The notes under the pieces: model-generated
The model's database searches: none
What the model was told of the DNA's origin: nothing
What the model saw: the letters and a program-made list of their open reading frames with translations, nothing else
Position numbers and translations under genes: made by a program
NCBI RefSeq assembly: GCF_033097525.1
Contig: NZ_CP109907.1
Coordinates: 992,001 to 1,056,000 of the forward strand
Reading direction: 5' to 3'
From: Sphingobacterium sp. UGAL515B_05
Lineage (GTDB): Bacteria > Bacteroidota > Bacteroidia > Sphingobacteriales > Sphingobacteriaceae
Length of the DNA stretch: 64,000 bases
In this document: positions 9,675 to 18,087 of the stretch, piece after piece
How positions within the stretch are numbered: position 1 is the first letter of the stretch
How the letters are laid out: the number at the start of each line of letters is the position of its first letter

Positions 9675-10203
9675 AGCTAACATATTTTCTATCATTGTAC
9701 TTAACTTCAACAGCTCCAGCTTCTTTCAATAAGCTATCGATCAAAGCGTGATCTGTATTTTCTTTGGCATCTACTGCAAGGATGAAACGATCATCTGTTG
9801 CTCTCAAGTCCATTACACGAGGTGCACGTCCCGGAAATAAGTGGTTACGGAAGAAAAACGTGGCAACCATACCCAAGGCACACAATAAGATCGTAACCTC
9901 AAATGTAACTGGAACAAAGTTTGGCATACCAAAAGATGGTTTACCACCGATATTCATCGGCCAATCATATGCCATTGTATAATACAACAAACTAAAACCT
10001 AATGTCGTTCCTAATGCTCCAAAGCAAAATGCTGCGATAGGCAAGCGAGAAGGTTTCACACCCAGCTTTGCTTCGATGCCGTGAATAGGCATCGGAGTAA
10101 AGCAGTCGTAAATACTTATATTGTTTGCTTGCAATTTGTCGATCCCATGCATCATTTCATCGGGATCCGCAAAACTACCTAATATATATTTTGTATTGCT
10201 CAT
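9667..10203 (-). CDS. actD: Alternative complex III subunit ActD (DUF3341)
   Basis: A 178-residue protein of the DUF3341 type. The N-terminal part (residues 1-55, beginning MSNTKYILGSFADPDEMMHGI) is a soluble ferredoxin-like domain. Two membrane helices follow at about 58-80 and 98-120, and then a short C-terminal soluble tail. It is a structural subunit of alternative complex III without cofactors. It lies between actC (6-base gap) and actE (8-base overlap). Confidence 0.92.
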   Translation of the reverse strand: MSNTKYILGSFADPDEMMHGIDKLQANNISIYDCFTPMPIHGIEAKLGVKPSRLPIAAFCFGALGTTLGFSLLYYTMAYDWPMNIGGKPSFGMPNFVPVTFEVTILLCALGMVATFFFRNHLFPGRAPRVMDLRATDDRFILAVDAKENTDHALIDSLLKEAGAVEVKYNDRKYVSYE

Positions 10204-10209
10204 TGCTGA

Positions 10210-11694
10210 TTATTTTCTAACTGATAATTCTTTAATCTCTTCTTCTGTCACTGAATCATATTTCTCTAATGACTCTTGGAAGTACTTCACTTGTTCCTCA
10301 GGGAATGCGCCTTCTTGAGCCAATTTAGTTTTATGTTGTAATGAAGATGATTTCAACAACAATTTCACTTCGGCGATAGCGATACCTGGTAAGAATCGTA
10401 AGAACAACAAGAATAATGTAAAGAATAATCCGATTGAACCTACAAAGATACCTACGTCTGTCCAAGTTGGGTAGAACATTGCCCAAGATGAAGGCAAGTA
10501 ATCACGGTGCAATGAAGTCACGATAATTACAAAACGCTCAAACCACATACCGATATTTACAACAATCGATAAGATCCATGAGATAGGAATACTTGTACGG
10601 ATTTTTTTGAACCAGAATAACTGTGGAGAAATTACGTTACAAGTCATCATTGACCAGTAAGCCCAAGCGTATGGACCCAACATACGGTTCTCGAAAGCAT
10701 ACATTTCGTATTCTGAACGAGAGTACATTGCGATAAACAACTCAGTCAAGTAAGCCACACCCACGATAGAACCAGTTGTCATGATGATGATATTCATCGA
10801 CTCAATGTGGAACATCGTGATGTAGTTCTCAAAGTTCATTACTTTACGTAAGATCAACAATAACGTCTGTACCATTGCGAAACCAGAGAAGATCGCACCC
10901 GCCACGAAGTATGGAGGGAAGATCGTTGTATGCCATCCAGGGATAACCGAAGTGGCAAAGTCCATGGATACGATCGTGTGTACAGAAAGTACAAGCGGCG
11001 TAGAGATACCTGCCAAGATCAATGACACGATTTCAAAACGTTGCCAAGTCTTAACTGAACCATTCCATCCGAATGATAATACAGAATAGATTTTTTGTTT
11101 TAATCCAGTAGCACGGTCACGAATTGTTGCAATATCCGGCAACAAACCACAGTACCAGAATACCAAGGATACTGTAAAGTAAGTCGAGATCGCAAACGCA
11201 TCCCATACCAAAGGAGAGTTGAAGTTTACCCAAAGTGATCCAAATTGATTTGGAAGTGGGAAAATCCAATAAGCCAACCAAGGACGACCCATGTGAGCTA
11301 CAACGTATGTAGCCGCACAGATTACCGCAAAGATCGTCATCGCCTCTGCAGAACGGTTGATTGAATTACGCCAGTTCTGGCGGAAGATTAATAATACAGC
11401 TGAAATCAACGTACCCGCGTGACCGATACCTACCCACCATACGAAGTCGGTGATATCCCAAGCCCAGCCTACAGTTTTATTCAGACCCCAAGCGCCGATA
11501 CCTGTCCAAAAGGTATAACTAACGCTAACTACCCATAATAAAGCACCTAATACAGCAACGGTAAAACCAATCCACCATGCTTTATTCGGTTTATTTTCAA
11601 CCGGTAGTAAGATATCATCCGTAATTTTTGCATACGTAATGTCCTTACCGGTCATTAATGGTTCTCTTAATATTGATTCGTTATGCGATGACAT
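10210..11694 (-). CDS. actC: Alternative complex III NrfD-like subunit ActC
   Basis: A 494-residue polytopic protein of the NrfD/PsrC family with about ten helices. It is the main menaquinol-binding membrane subunit of alternative complex III. Family features include conserved acidic and histidine residues in the helices (WWVGIGHAGTLISAVLL and a Glu-containing ESMNIIIMTTGSIVG). It directly follows actB by 29 bases. The C-terminal 60 residues are charged and presumably cytoplasmic. Confidence 0.94.
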   Translation of the reverse strand: MSSHNESILREPLMTGKDITYAKITDDILLPVENKPNKAWWIGFTVAVLGALLWVVSVSYTFWTGIGAWGLNKTVGWAWDITDFVWWVGIGHAGTLISAVLLIFRQNWRNSINRSAEAMTIFAVICAATYVVAHMGRPWLAYWIFPLPNQFGSLWVNFNSPLVWDAFAISTYFTVSLVFWYCGLLPDIATIRDRATGLKQKIYSVLSFGWNGSVKTWQRFEIVSLILAGISTPLVLSVHTIVSMDFATSVIPGWHTTIFPPYFVAGAIFSGFAMVQTLLLILRKVMNFENYITMFHIESMNIIIMTTGSIVGVAYLTELFIAMYSRSEYEMYAFENRMLGPYAWAYWSMMTCNVISPQLFWFKKIRTSIPISWILSIVVNIGMWFERFVIIVTSLHRDYLPSSWAMFYPTWTDVGIFVGSIGLFFTLFLLFLRFLPGIAIAEVKLLLKSSSLQHKTKLAQEGAFPEEQVKYFQESLEKYDSVTEEEIKELSVRK

Positions 11695-11723
11695 AGTATT
11701 TTTATTTCAAATATTGTACAAGA

Positions 11724-14700
11724 TTACGCCTCAAAAGTGTTTCTAACTTTTGTCATATAACCGATACCCGGTTGAACATTGATTTCCTCAAGTACGTAAT
11801 AAACACGCTCGTTGCGTAATGCTTTAGATACTTCTGATTCTGGATCATTTGCATCACCAAAGATAATTGCATTTGCAGAACATGCTTGTTGACAAGCCAT
11901 TTGGATATCGCCATCTTTAACTTTGCGATTTTGAATCTTAGCTTGTAATTTACCTGCTTGAATACGTTGGATACACATTGAACATTTCTCCATTACCCCA
12001 CGTGAACGAGTAACAACATCTGGATTCAATACCAATTGTGTGAACTCATTGTTCAAGTAGTTGTCAAAACGTGAATCATTCCAGTATGCAAACCAGTTGA
12101 AACGACGAACTTTGAAAGGACAGTTGTTCGCACAGTAACGTGTACCAAAACAACGGTTATATGCCATATGGTTCAAACCTTCTGAAGAGTGTACTGTTGC
12201 CAATACCGGACAAACCGTTTCACAAGGTGCGTGACCACAGTGTTGACACAACATCGGTTGGTGAACAACAGTGATATCTTCGAAATCTAAATCAGCCGAA
12301 GCTCTCGCAATTTCTTTCTCTTTTGTAAGATCTTGATCTTTTCCTTCGATTGTATAGTAACGGTCAATACGTAACCAGTGCATTTCACGACGACGACGAA
12401 CCTCATCACGACCTACTACAGGAATATTATTTTCAACGTTACAAGCAACGATACAAGCACCACAACCCGTACATGCGTTCAAGTCGATCGCCATCACCCA
12501 TTTGTGACCAGGTTGCTCATATTTGTTCCACAAATCGTATGTTTTGTGATTATCGGTAAAGCGGCCTGCCTCAGAGTTAGGATCTTTCAGATATTTCGCA
12601 AATGTCGTTTCACGAATAACGTTACGACCTTCGATCGTGTGGTGTGTTTGTGTTTGTGCCAATTGGTAAGTACCAGACGCTTTCGCTACAGTTGCTTTAG
12701 CAACACCTTGTACTGTACCATTGATGATAGAAGCAAAAGGGAATGCGTTTTTACCAACTTCATTACCTGCTTTACCAACTTTTGTACGGCCATAACCTAC
12801 AGCAACTGAAACTGTTCCTTGTGCTTGACCTGGTTGTTGTACAACTGGCAATTCCAATTCAACACCATTTGCTTTTACAGTTACTTTACCATCTTCACCC
12901 AAACCTAATTTCTCAGCATCTTTCGGGTTAAGAGCAGCGTAGTTATCCCAAGTTACTTTAGAAACCGGATCAGGCAATTCTTGTAAATAAGCGTTGTTTG
13001 CGTAGCGACCGTCACGAAGACCAGCAGGCTCATAAAGTTTCAATTCAAACTCACCTGTAATCGCTTTGCTTGATGCCTCAATTGCCGAAGCTGCTGCTGC
13101 AGCATTTCCTGTAAATGCAGGAGCTGTTGCCGCTTTAGCACCTTTATATTCAAAACCAGTTTGCAATACAGCATCCCAGTTTTTCGTAGAACCTGCTAAA
13201 ATTTGTGTAGACCACAAGTTCTTAACGAAGTTGTACATATCGGTATCATTTCCTGCCCAAGTCAATAAGCTTTGCTCAGCTTGACGTGTTTTGAAAACAG
13301 GATTGATTGTTGGTTGAACGATAGAGAACAAACCTTCTTTTGGATTCGCATCACCCCAAGATTCCAAGAACGTACTTGCTGGAGCAATCGCTGTCAATTC
13401 AGAAGCTGTTTCATCCGCACGTTGCGAAAATGATAAGGTGAAAGGAATTTGCTTCAACGCTGCTTTTACATCATCTGCTTTGAAGTAGTCATACACTGGG
13501 TTGCTATTCAAGAAGAACGCAACACCAACTTGACCTGATTTCGCTGCTGCTAAGAAAGCTTGGAACGAAGAATCCGAACCTTGGTATTGTTTAGAATAGT
13601 TATCCAAATCGATGATTGTACCGTAAGCACCTAAAGCAACGTTGATTGCATTCACTAATACCTGTACATTGACATCGTTAGATCCAGCAACAACAACTGC
13701 TGCGCCTTTGCTGTTCACCAATTCTTTCGCCGCTAGAGCGACACCTTTTTGTGCTTTTTTGTTCGCAGTAGCACCAGCCAGAGACTGACCAGTGATTGCA
13801 TTATATAAAGCAACCAATGTAGCACCTTCTTCCGAAGGTTTGATTGCGATACGTGCATCCGCATTTGTACCCGTCATGGAAAGACCAGACTCAAATTGCA
13901 CGTGACGTGACATTTTGCCGTTTTTCAACGATTTATAATCACGGTTTTTAGCGTATTGTTGTGTATGCTCCTCACCTGCCAACCAAGTTCCTAAGAAATC
14001 AGCTGCAACAGAAACAATCACATTTGCCTTTTCAAAATTGTATGAAGGAACAACAGCTTTACCAAATGAAGCTTTATTCGCCTCGATAATACCGCTGTAA
14101 GAAACAGCATCGTATTGTACATGGTTAACTGTTGGGAATTTCGTTGCGAAAGCAGCGATAGCTGCCAACGTTGAAGGGCTGTTTACGGTGTTAGAAACGA
14201 TCGTAATTTGTTTACCAGAAGATGCTGCTGCATTCAAAGCTTTAACAACTTCCCCATCCAATTTAGACCACTCAACATCTTGACCTTTCAATTGCGCCTG
14301 TTTCAATTTGGACTCATCATATAAATCCAATACAGAAGCAGCAGTCGTTGAATCCAAACCTTGGTTCAAACCAATTGCATTCGGGTTAGGCTCAACATTG
14401 ATCGGACGACCTTCACGAGTTTTAACCAAGATGCTTTGACCGTTGAACGTCGAAGCATAATAGTTAGGGATACCTGGAGTTACCTCTTCAGGTTTAATCA
14501 AATAAGGAACTGCCTTATGCACAGGAGTACGGTTACAAGCCGCTAAAGAAACAGCACCCAAACCAAATCCTAATGCTTTCAAGAAGTCACGGCGAGGAGT
14601 TTTAGTACTCAAGCCAGCTTCGTTTAATACATCTTCTACAGGAATAGATTCGGCAAACTCACCCTTGCTTCCTTCAACGAAAGCAGGAGTTTGATTTAAC

Positions 14701-14738
14701 TCTTCCAAACCTTTCCAATATTTTTTATTGCTATCCAT
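11724..14738 (-). CDS. actB: Alternative complex III iron-sulfur subunit ActB
   Basis: A 1004-residue fusion of a molybdopterin-oxidoreductase-like domain (about residues 60-730) and a C-terminal ferredoxin domain (about 750-1000). The N-terminus carries a twin-arginine signal with lipobox (RRDFLKALGFGLGAVSLAAC). Four cysteine clusters are visible: CTGCGACIVAC, CQHCGHAPCETVC, CFGTRYCANNC, and CSMC with CQQAC. These fit three 4Fe-4S plus one 3Fe-4S centres as known for ActB. The large domain is known in this family to lack a molybdenum cofactor. It transfers electrons between quinol oxidation and the ActA hemes. Confidence 0.95.
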   Translation of the reverse strand: MDSNKKYWKGLEELNQTPAFVEGSKGEFAESIPVEDVLNEAGLSTKTPRRDFLKALGFGLGAVSLAACNRTPVHKAVPYLIKPEEVTPGIPNYYASTFNGQSILVKTREGRPINVEPNPNAIGLNQGLDSTTAASVLDLYDESKLKQAQLKGQDVEWSKLDGEVVKALNAAASSGKQITIVSNTVNSPSTLAAIAAFATKFPTVNHVQYDAVSYSGIIEANKASFGKAVVPSYNFEKANVIVSVAADFLGTWLAGEEHTQQYAKNRDYKSLKNGKMSRHVQFESGLSMTGTNADARIAIKPSEEGATLVALYNAITGQSLAGATANKKAQKGVALAAKELVNSKGAAVVVAGSNDVNVQVLVNAINVALGAYGTIIDLDNYSKQYQGSDSSFQAFLAAAKSGQVGVAFFLNSNPVYDYFKADDVKAALKQIPFTLSFSQRADETASELTAIAPASTFLESWGDANPKEGLFSIVQPTINPVFKTRQAEQSLLTWAGNDTDMYNFVKNLWSTQILAGSTKNWDAVLQTGFEYKGAKAATAPAFTGNAAAAASAIEASSKAITGEFELKLYEPAGLRDGRYANNAYLQELPDPVSKVTWDNYAALNPKDAEKLGLGEDGKVTVKANGVELELPVVQQPGQAQGTVSVAVGYGRTKVGKAGNEVGKNAFPFASIINGTVQGVAKATVAKASGTYQLAQTQTHHTIEGRNVIRETTFAKYLKDPNSEAGRFTDNHKTYDLWNKYEQPGHKWVMAIDLNACTGCGACIVACNVENNIPVVGRDEVRRRREMHWLRIDRYYTIEGKDQDLTKEKEIARASADLDFEDITVVHQPMLCQHCGHAPCETVCPVLATVHSSEGLNHMAYNRCFGTRYCANNCPFKVRRFNWFAYWNDSRFDNYLNNEFTQLVLNPDVVTRSRGVMEKCSMCIQRIQAGKLQAKIQNRKVKDGDIQMACQQACSANAIIFGDANDPESEVSKALRNERVYYVLEEINVQPGIGYMTKVRNTFEA

Positions 14739-14775
14739 TTAAGCTGTATATAAGATTGCGTATTTCAAATAATTA

Positions 14776-16047
14776 TTAATAGTGACACTTACCACACTCA
14801 AGACCACCGATCATGGCTGCAGTCATTTTCTCACCTTTCTTAATTCTTTCGTGTGCTTTAATCAAATCTTCATAGTATTTGTTATCCGATTTGATATCTG
14901 TCTTTTTGTGACAATCAACACACCATTTCATCGTCAATGGAGAGTATTGGTATACTTCTTCCATATTTTGGATTGGACCGTGACAAGTTTGACACTCAAC
15001 ACCAGCTACCACAACGTGTTGTGAGTGGTTGAAGTAAGCAAAGTCAGGTAAGTTGTGGATACGAACCCATTGAATTGGTTTCGGATTGTTACCGTAAGTA
15101 CGCGTATCAGGATTCCAATCCAATGCACGATAGATTTTAGCAATTTCCGGAGAAATCTCACCATCATAATGCTCTGAAGCAGTGATTGTATTGTGACAGT
15201 TCATACATACGTTGGCCGATGGAATAGACGCATTTTTAGATTTAAATGCTCCACCGTGACAGTATTGACACTCAATTTTGTTAACACCTGCGTGGATTTG
15301 GTGCGAGAACTTAATTGGTTGAACCGGCTGATAGCCTTGGTGAACACCAACGTTCCACATTGTTTTCCAACCACCCACAGCTAATAATGCAACCAACATC
15401 AAGACGGTAAAGCCTACCAACTTCTTGTTTTTAACGAATGCTTTCGCAAACTTCACAAAGCGTTGGCTATCTTCTGGCTCTTGTTGCGCAGCAATAGCTT
15501 CTTGGTTTTTAGCAATTACATTTTCTAAGGTACGGATCACACGATTCAACACCACGATAACCACTACAGCCAAAACAACAACTGCGATCAAGCCCAAAAT
15601 CATGAACATGGACGCGTTATCATCTTTAGCTCCAGCACCACCAGGAGTTTCAGTTTTCGGTTTCTCCTTAGAAGCATCTGTGATATACGCTAATACCGAC
15701 TTGATCTGATCGTCAGATAAATCAGTAAAAGAAGTCATCACAAGCTTGTTGTTCTCTTCGAAGATTTTAACTGCATCAGCATCGCCAGACGCAATTAAAG
15801 CCTGAGAGTTCTTGATCCACTTGATTAACCAAGCTTCGTCTTTCGTCTCTGGAATCCCCTTTAAAGCAGGACCAACCACTTTTCTGTCAATGGCGTGACA
15901 GGATGTACACTTAGATTTGAAGATTTTTTCACCTTCCTTGACATCTTGCGCATGCAACGTCGTAACGGCAAATAATAGCATCAAACTCGTTGACACCACC
16001 CTCGCAAGGCTTCCCAAAACGGATGAGATAGTTCTCATATTTAGCAC
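14776..16047 (-). CDS. actA: Alternative complex III multiheme cytochrome ActA with extra N-terminal cytochrome c domain
   Basis: This 423-residue protein has six CxxCH heme motifs, at residues 47, 260, 281, 352, 376 and 418. The first belongs to a separate small cytochrome c domain (residues 35-125, M104 a likely axial ligand) placed after a signal peptide ending LHA. A membrane helix (about 147-170) and a charged linker follow, then a second helix (about 210-227) and the pentaheme domain usual for ActA. It is the first gene of the act-cox operon. A second ATG three codons in (16038) is an equally possible start. Confidence 0.94.
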   Translation of the reverse strand: MLNMRTISSVLGSLARVVSTSLMLLFAVTTLHAQDVKEGEKIFKSKCTSCHAIDRKVVGPALKGIPETKDEAWLIKWIKNSQALIASGDADAVKIFEENNKLVMTSFTDLSDDQIKSVLAYITDASKEKPKTETPGGAGAKDDNASMFMILGLIAVVVLAVVVIVVLNRVIRTLENVIAKNQEAIAAQQEPEDSQRFVKFAKAFVKNKKLVGFTVLMLVALLAVGGWKTMWNVGVHQGYQPVQPIKFSHQIHAGVNKIECQYCHGGAFKSKNASIPSANVCMNCHNTITASEHYDGEISPEIAKIYRALDWNPDTRTYGNNPKPIQWVRIHNLPDFAYFNHSQHVVVAGVECQTCHGPIQNMEEVYQYSPLTMKWCVDCHKKTDIKSDNKYYEDLIKAHERIKKGEKMTAAMIGGLECGKCHY

Positions 16048-16115
16048 TTTATACTATTTATTTGTGAATGTAAAAAATTAACTCCCATGGTTAAAGGAGC
16101 CACTACCCCCCTAAC

Positions 16116-16155
16116 AATGCCACAAAAGTATGATTTATTAACAAATCGCTGACAA
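16116..16155 (-). promoter_or_regulatory. Promoter of the act-cox operon
   Basis: On the minus strand the -7 box reads TACTTTTG (plus 16123-16130), a perfect TAnnTTTG, with TTG of the -33 element at plus 16153-16155 and a 22-base spacer. The start site would fall near 16116, about 70 bases before the actA start. This is the only good match in the leader and is presumably the main promoter of the whole respiratory cluster. Confidence 0.6.
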
Positions 16156-16559
16156 TTTTGTGACCTTTAATATCAATTTATAATCATTCTAAACAAATGC
16201 GTTTAAACAAGGATAAAAACAGCATTAAGCTATTAAAGTGGTTCCATCGCTACAACTTTTCATTTGGATAGCCACTCAAATATAAGACAATTCCATGACA
16301 ATTTAAAATACTCAAAATAGTGGATCGCAGAAGACACAAAAAGTTTTTTTTCGTCCTAATTTCCGTACCTTTATAAGACGAATCGAGAACTTTATCAAGA
16401 TGAATGGAGATCTGGTCAGGGTCAGGTCCCGAGCTAACAATAAAAAAATCTGGATGATGTCTTTATATAGAAGGAATAGCTCATTATATCGAAAGAATAA
16501 CGCATTCCTATTGGGTAGTTCCTAGTAAAGCCAGCTTCAAGACTAAACACAAGAAAACA
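16156..16559. other. Intergenic region between actA and msrB
   Basis: No gene was found here. A possible plus-strand -7 box TACCTTTA at 16366-16373 could serve msrB, but no TTG lies at the right distance upstream. Short AT-rich stretches and a T-tract at 16344-16351 are present; I see no hairpin terminator or repeat. Confidence 0.5.
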
Positions 16560-16940
16560 ATGGAAACAAACAAAAAATACAACCCGTTAAGTAAAGAAGA
16601 GGAATACATTATTATACATAAGGGAACTGAACGGCCTTTTACCGGCGAACTTTTAGACAATAAGCTCAAAGGAACGTATATCTGCCGTCGTTGTGACAGC
16701 CCACTATACCGCTCGGAGTCAAAATTTGAATCTGGCTGTGGCTGGCCAAGTTTTGATGATGAAATTCCTGGGGCAATTACAAGGATCACCGATGCAGATG
16801 GCCGCCGCACTGAAATCCTGTGTAGTAACTGTGGCGCGCATTTAGGCCACGTATTCCTCGGAGAAGGCTTTACGACAAAAAACACGCGTCACTGCGTTAA
16901 TTCTATTTCAATGAAATTTGTAGCCGATACTAAGAAGTAA
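16560..16940 (+). CDS. msrB: Peptide-methionine (R)-S-oxide reductase
   Basis: A 126-residue MsrB that reduces the R form of methionine sulfoxide in proteins. The zinc cysteines are C42/C45 (CRRC) and C88/C91 (CSNC), the catalytic cysteine is C112 in TRHCVNS, and the family signature SGCGWPSF contains C60, a possible resolving residue. There is no signal peptide, so it is cytosolic. It stands alone; its 3' end overlaps the convergent lacI-type gene by 11 bases. Confidence 0.95.
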   Translation: METNKKYNPLSKEEEYIIIHKGTERPFTGELLDNKLKGTYICRRCDSPLYRSESKFESGCGWPSFDDEIPGAITRITDADGRRTEILCSNCGAHLGHVFLGEGFTTKNTRHCVNSISMKFVADTKK

Positions 16941-17940
16941 CTTTCACTTTAGTCGACTCACGAACTTTCAGTTCACAAGGCAACACCATTCTACGTGTTG
17001 CTTTTATTTTGCCCTGAAGACGCAGCAACAAAATATTGATCAGGTTCTCCGCAATGTCCTTGATCGGCTGCGATACAACCGTGATAGAAGGTTCCACTAA
17101 TTTAAAAACCGTATGGTCGTCAAAAGCAATCACCGCCGGCATCGTAAAATCAAATTTTTTGGAAGCCTTCAAGCCTGAAATCGCCAAATAGTTTGTTGAG
17201 AACAAAACGGCATCCAGCCTGTTTTCACAGATAAATTCCCGCAATAGTTCCATTGCTTCCTCATCCGAAGCATCCATCTGAATCTTTTGAATAAAACTTT
17301 GTTGCTTATTATTATCCATAGCCTTCATATAGCCATCTGAACGCTCTTTCATTTGGGTCTGATCCGAATAGAGCGATACAAATCCGATACGTCTATAACC
17401 TTGTTGACACAAATGGTTACTGGCATCAAAGGCCCCCTGAAAATTGTCTGCACCAACATAGTCTGTTTCAAGACCCGGAAAATAACGGTCAAAGAGCACA
17501 ACCGGAATATTATTCTGCTGCAACTGTTTTACGGTATCTTCCAAACCATCGGAAGGCGTAATAATAAAACCATCTACCTGACGATCGTAAAACATCTGGA
17601 TTAACTCTTTCGCTTTTTCTACATCATTGTTGGTACTACAATAAATAATACGATAGCCCTGCTCATAGACCTTACTTTCGATCAGACGAGCAATATTCCC
17701 AAAAAAGGGATTGGAAATATCTTCGATAATTAAACCCAAAATCTTTGTCTTCCCTGTGCGCAGACTTTTCGCCAATTCGTTGGGCTTATAGCCGACCTTT
17801 TTGACATAGTCCAAAACCCGCTTAGTCAAAGCCTCACTAATACGCTTTTCTTTTGCCTTATCATTCAAAATAAAGGACACAGTAGTTACAGAAATCCCCA
17901 ACGCCTTTGCGATATCACTGATCAGAATACGTTTCTTCAT
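16930..17940 (-). CDS. LacI-family transcriptional regulator
   Basis: A 336-residue LacI/GalR-type repressor. The helix-turn-helix occupies residues 5-25 ([19 protein letters not shown]) and the hinge helix is [12 protein letters not shown], followed by a periplasmic-binding-protein-like sugar-sensing domain ([20 protein letters not shown] onward). It is divergent from the GH92 mannosidase gene with a 147-base gap, so it probably controls that gene and itself, with a mannose-containing ligand as a possible effector. The 13 bases just before its ATG are a CTA repeat instead of a ribosome-binding site. Confidence 0.93.
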   Translation of the reverse strand: MKKRILISDIAKALGISVTTVSFILNDKAKEKRISEALTKRVLDYVKKVGYKPNELAKSLRTGKTKILGLIIEDISNPFFGNIARLIESKVYEQGYRIIYCSTNNDVEKAKELIQMFYDRQVDGFIITPSDGLEDTVKQLQQNNIPVVLFDRYFPGLETDYVGADNFQGAFDASNHLCQQGYRRIGFVSLYSDQTQMKERSDGYMKAMDNNKQQSFIQKIQMDASDEEAMELLREFICENRLDAVLFSTNYLAISGLKASKKFDFTMPAVIAFDDHTVFKLVEPSITVVSQPIKDIAENLINILLLRLQGKIKATRRMVLPCELKVRESTKVKVTS

Positions 17941-17979
17941 GTAGTAGTAGTAGGTTTGTTAAGTTTTTTATTACGAAGC

Positions 17980-18058
17980 TTACTAAAGTAAAAAATTTAA
18001 CGACAATTTACTAAAATAATAATAAAATTGCGCTAAAAGGTTTTATTTACTAATTTTA
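17980..18058 (+). promoter_or_regulatory. GH92 promoter with three TTACTAA repeats
   Basis: A Bacteroidota promoter is visible: TTG at 18028-18030, a 20-base spacer, TAATTTTA at 18051-18058, and a start site near 18065, 23 bases before the GH92 ATG. Three copies of TTACTAA lie at 17980-17986, 18008-18014 and 18047-18053, the last overlapping the -7 box. They are candidate binding sites for the divergent LacI-type regulator, although they lack the central CG typical of many LacI operators. Confidence 0.5.
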
Positions 18059-18087
18059 AGCAGTTTTCAAATACCCGAACAAAACCT

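Noticed and set aside
12378..12809. 143-codon open frame on the plus strand inside actB
   Set aside because: It is antisense to the cysteine-rich region of actB, and its own composition (many Cys, Thr, Arg) mirrors the actB codons.
16508..16885. 125-codon minus-strand open frame over msrB
   Set aside because: It is the antisense shadow of msrB, which has all catalytic and zinc residues.
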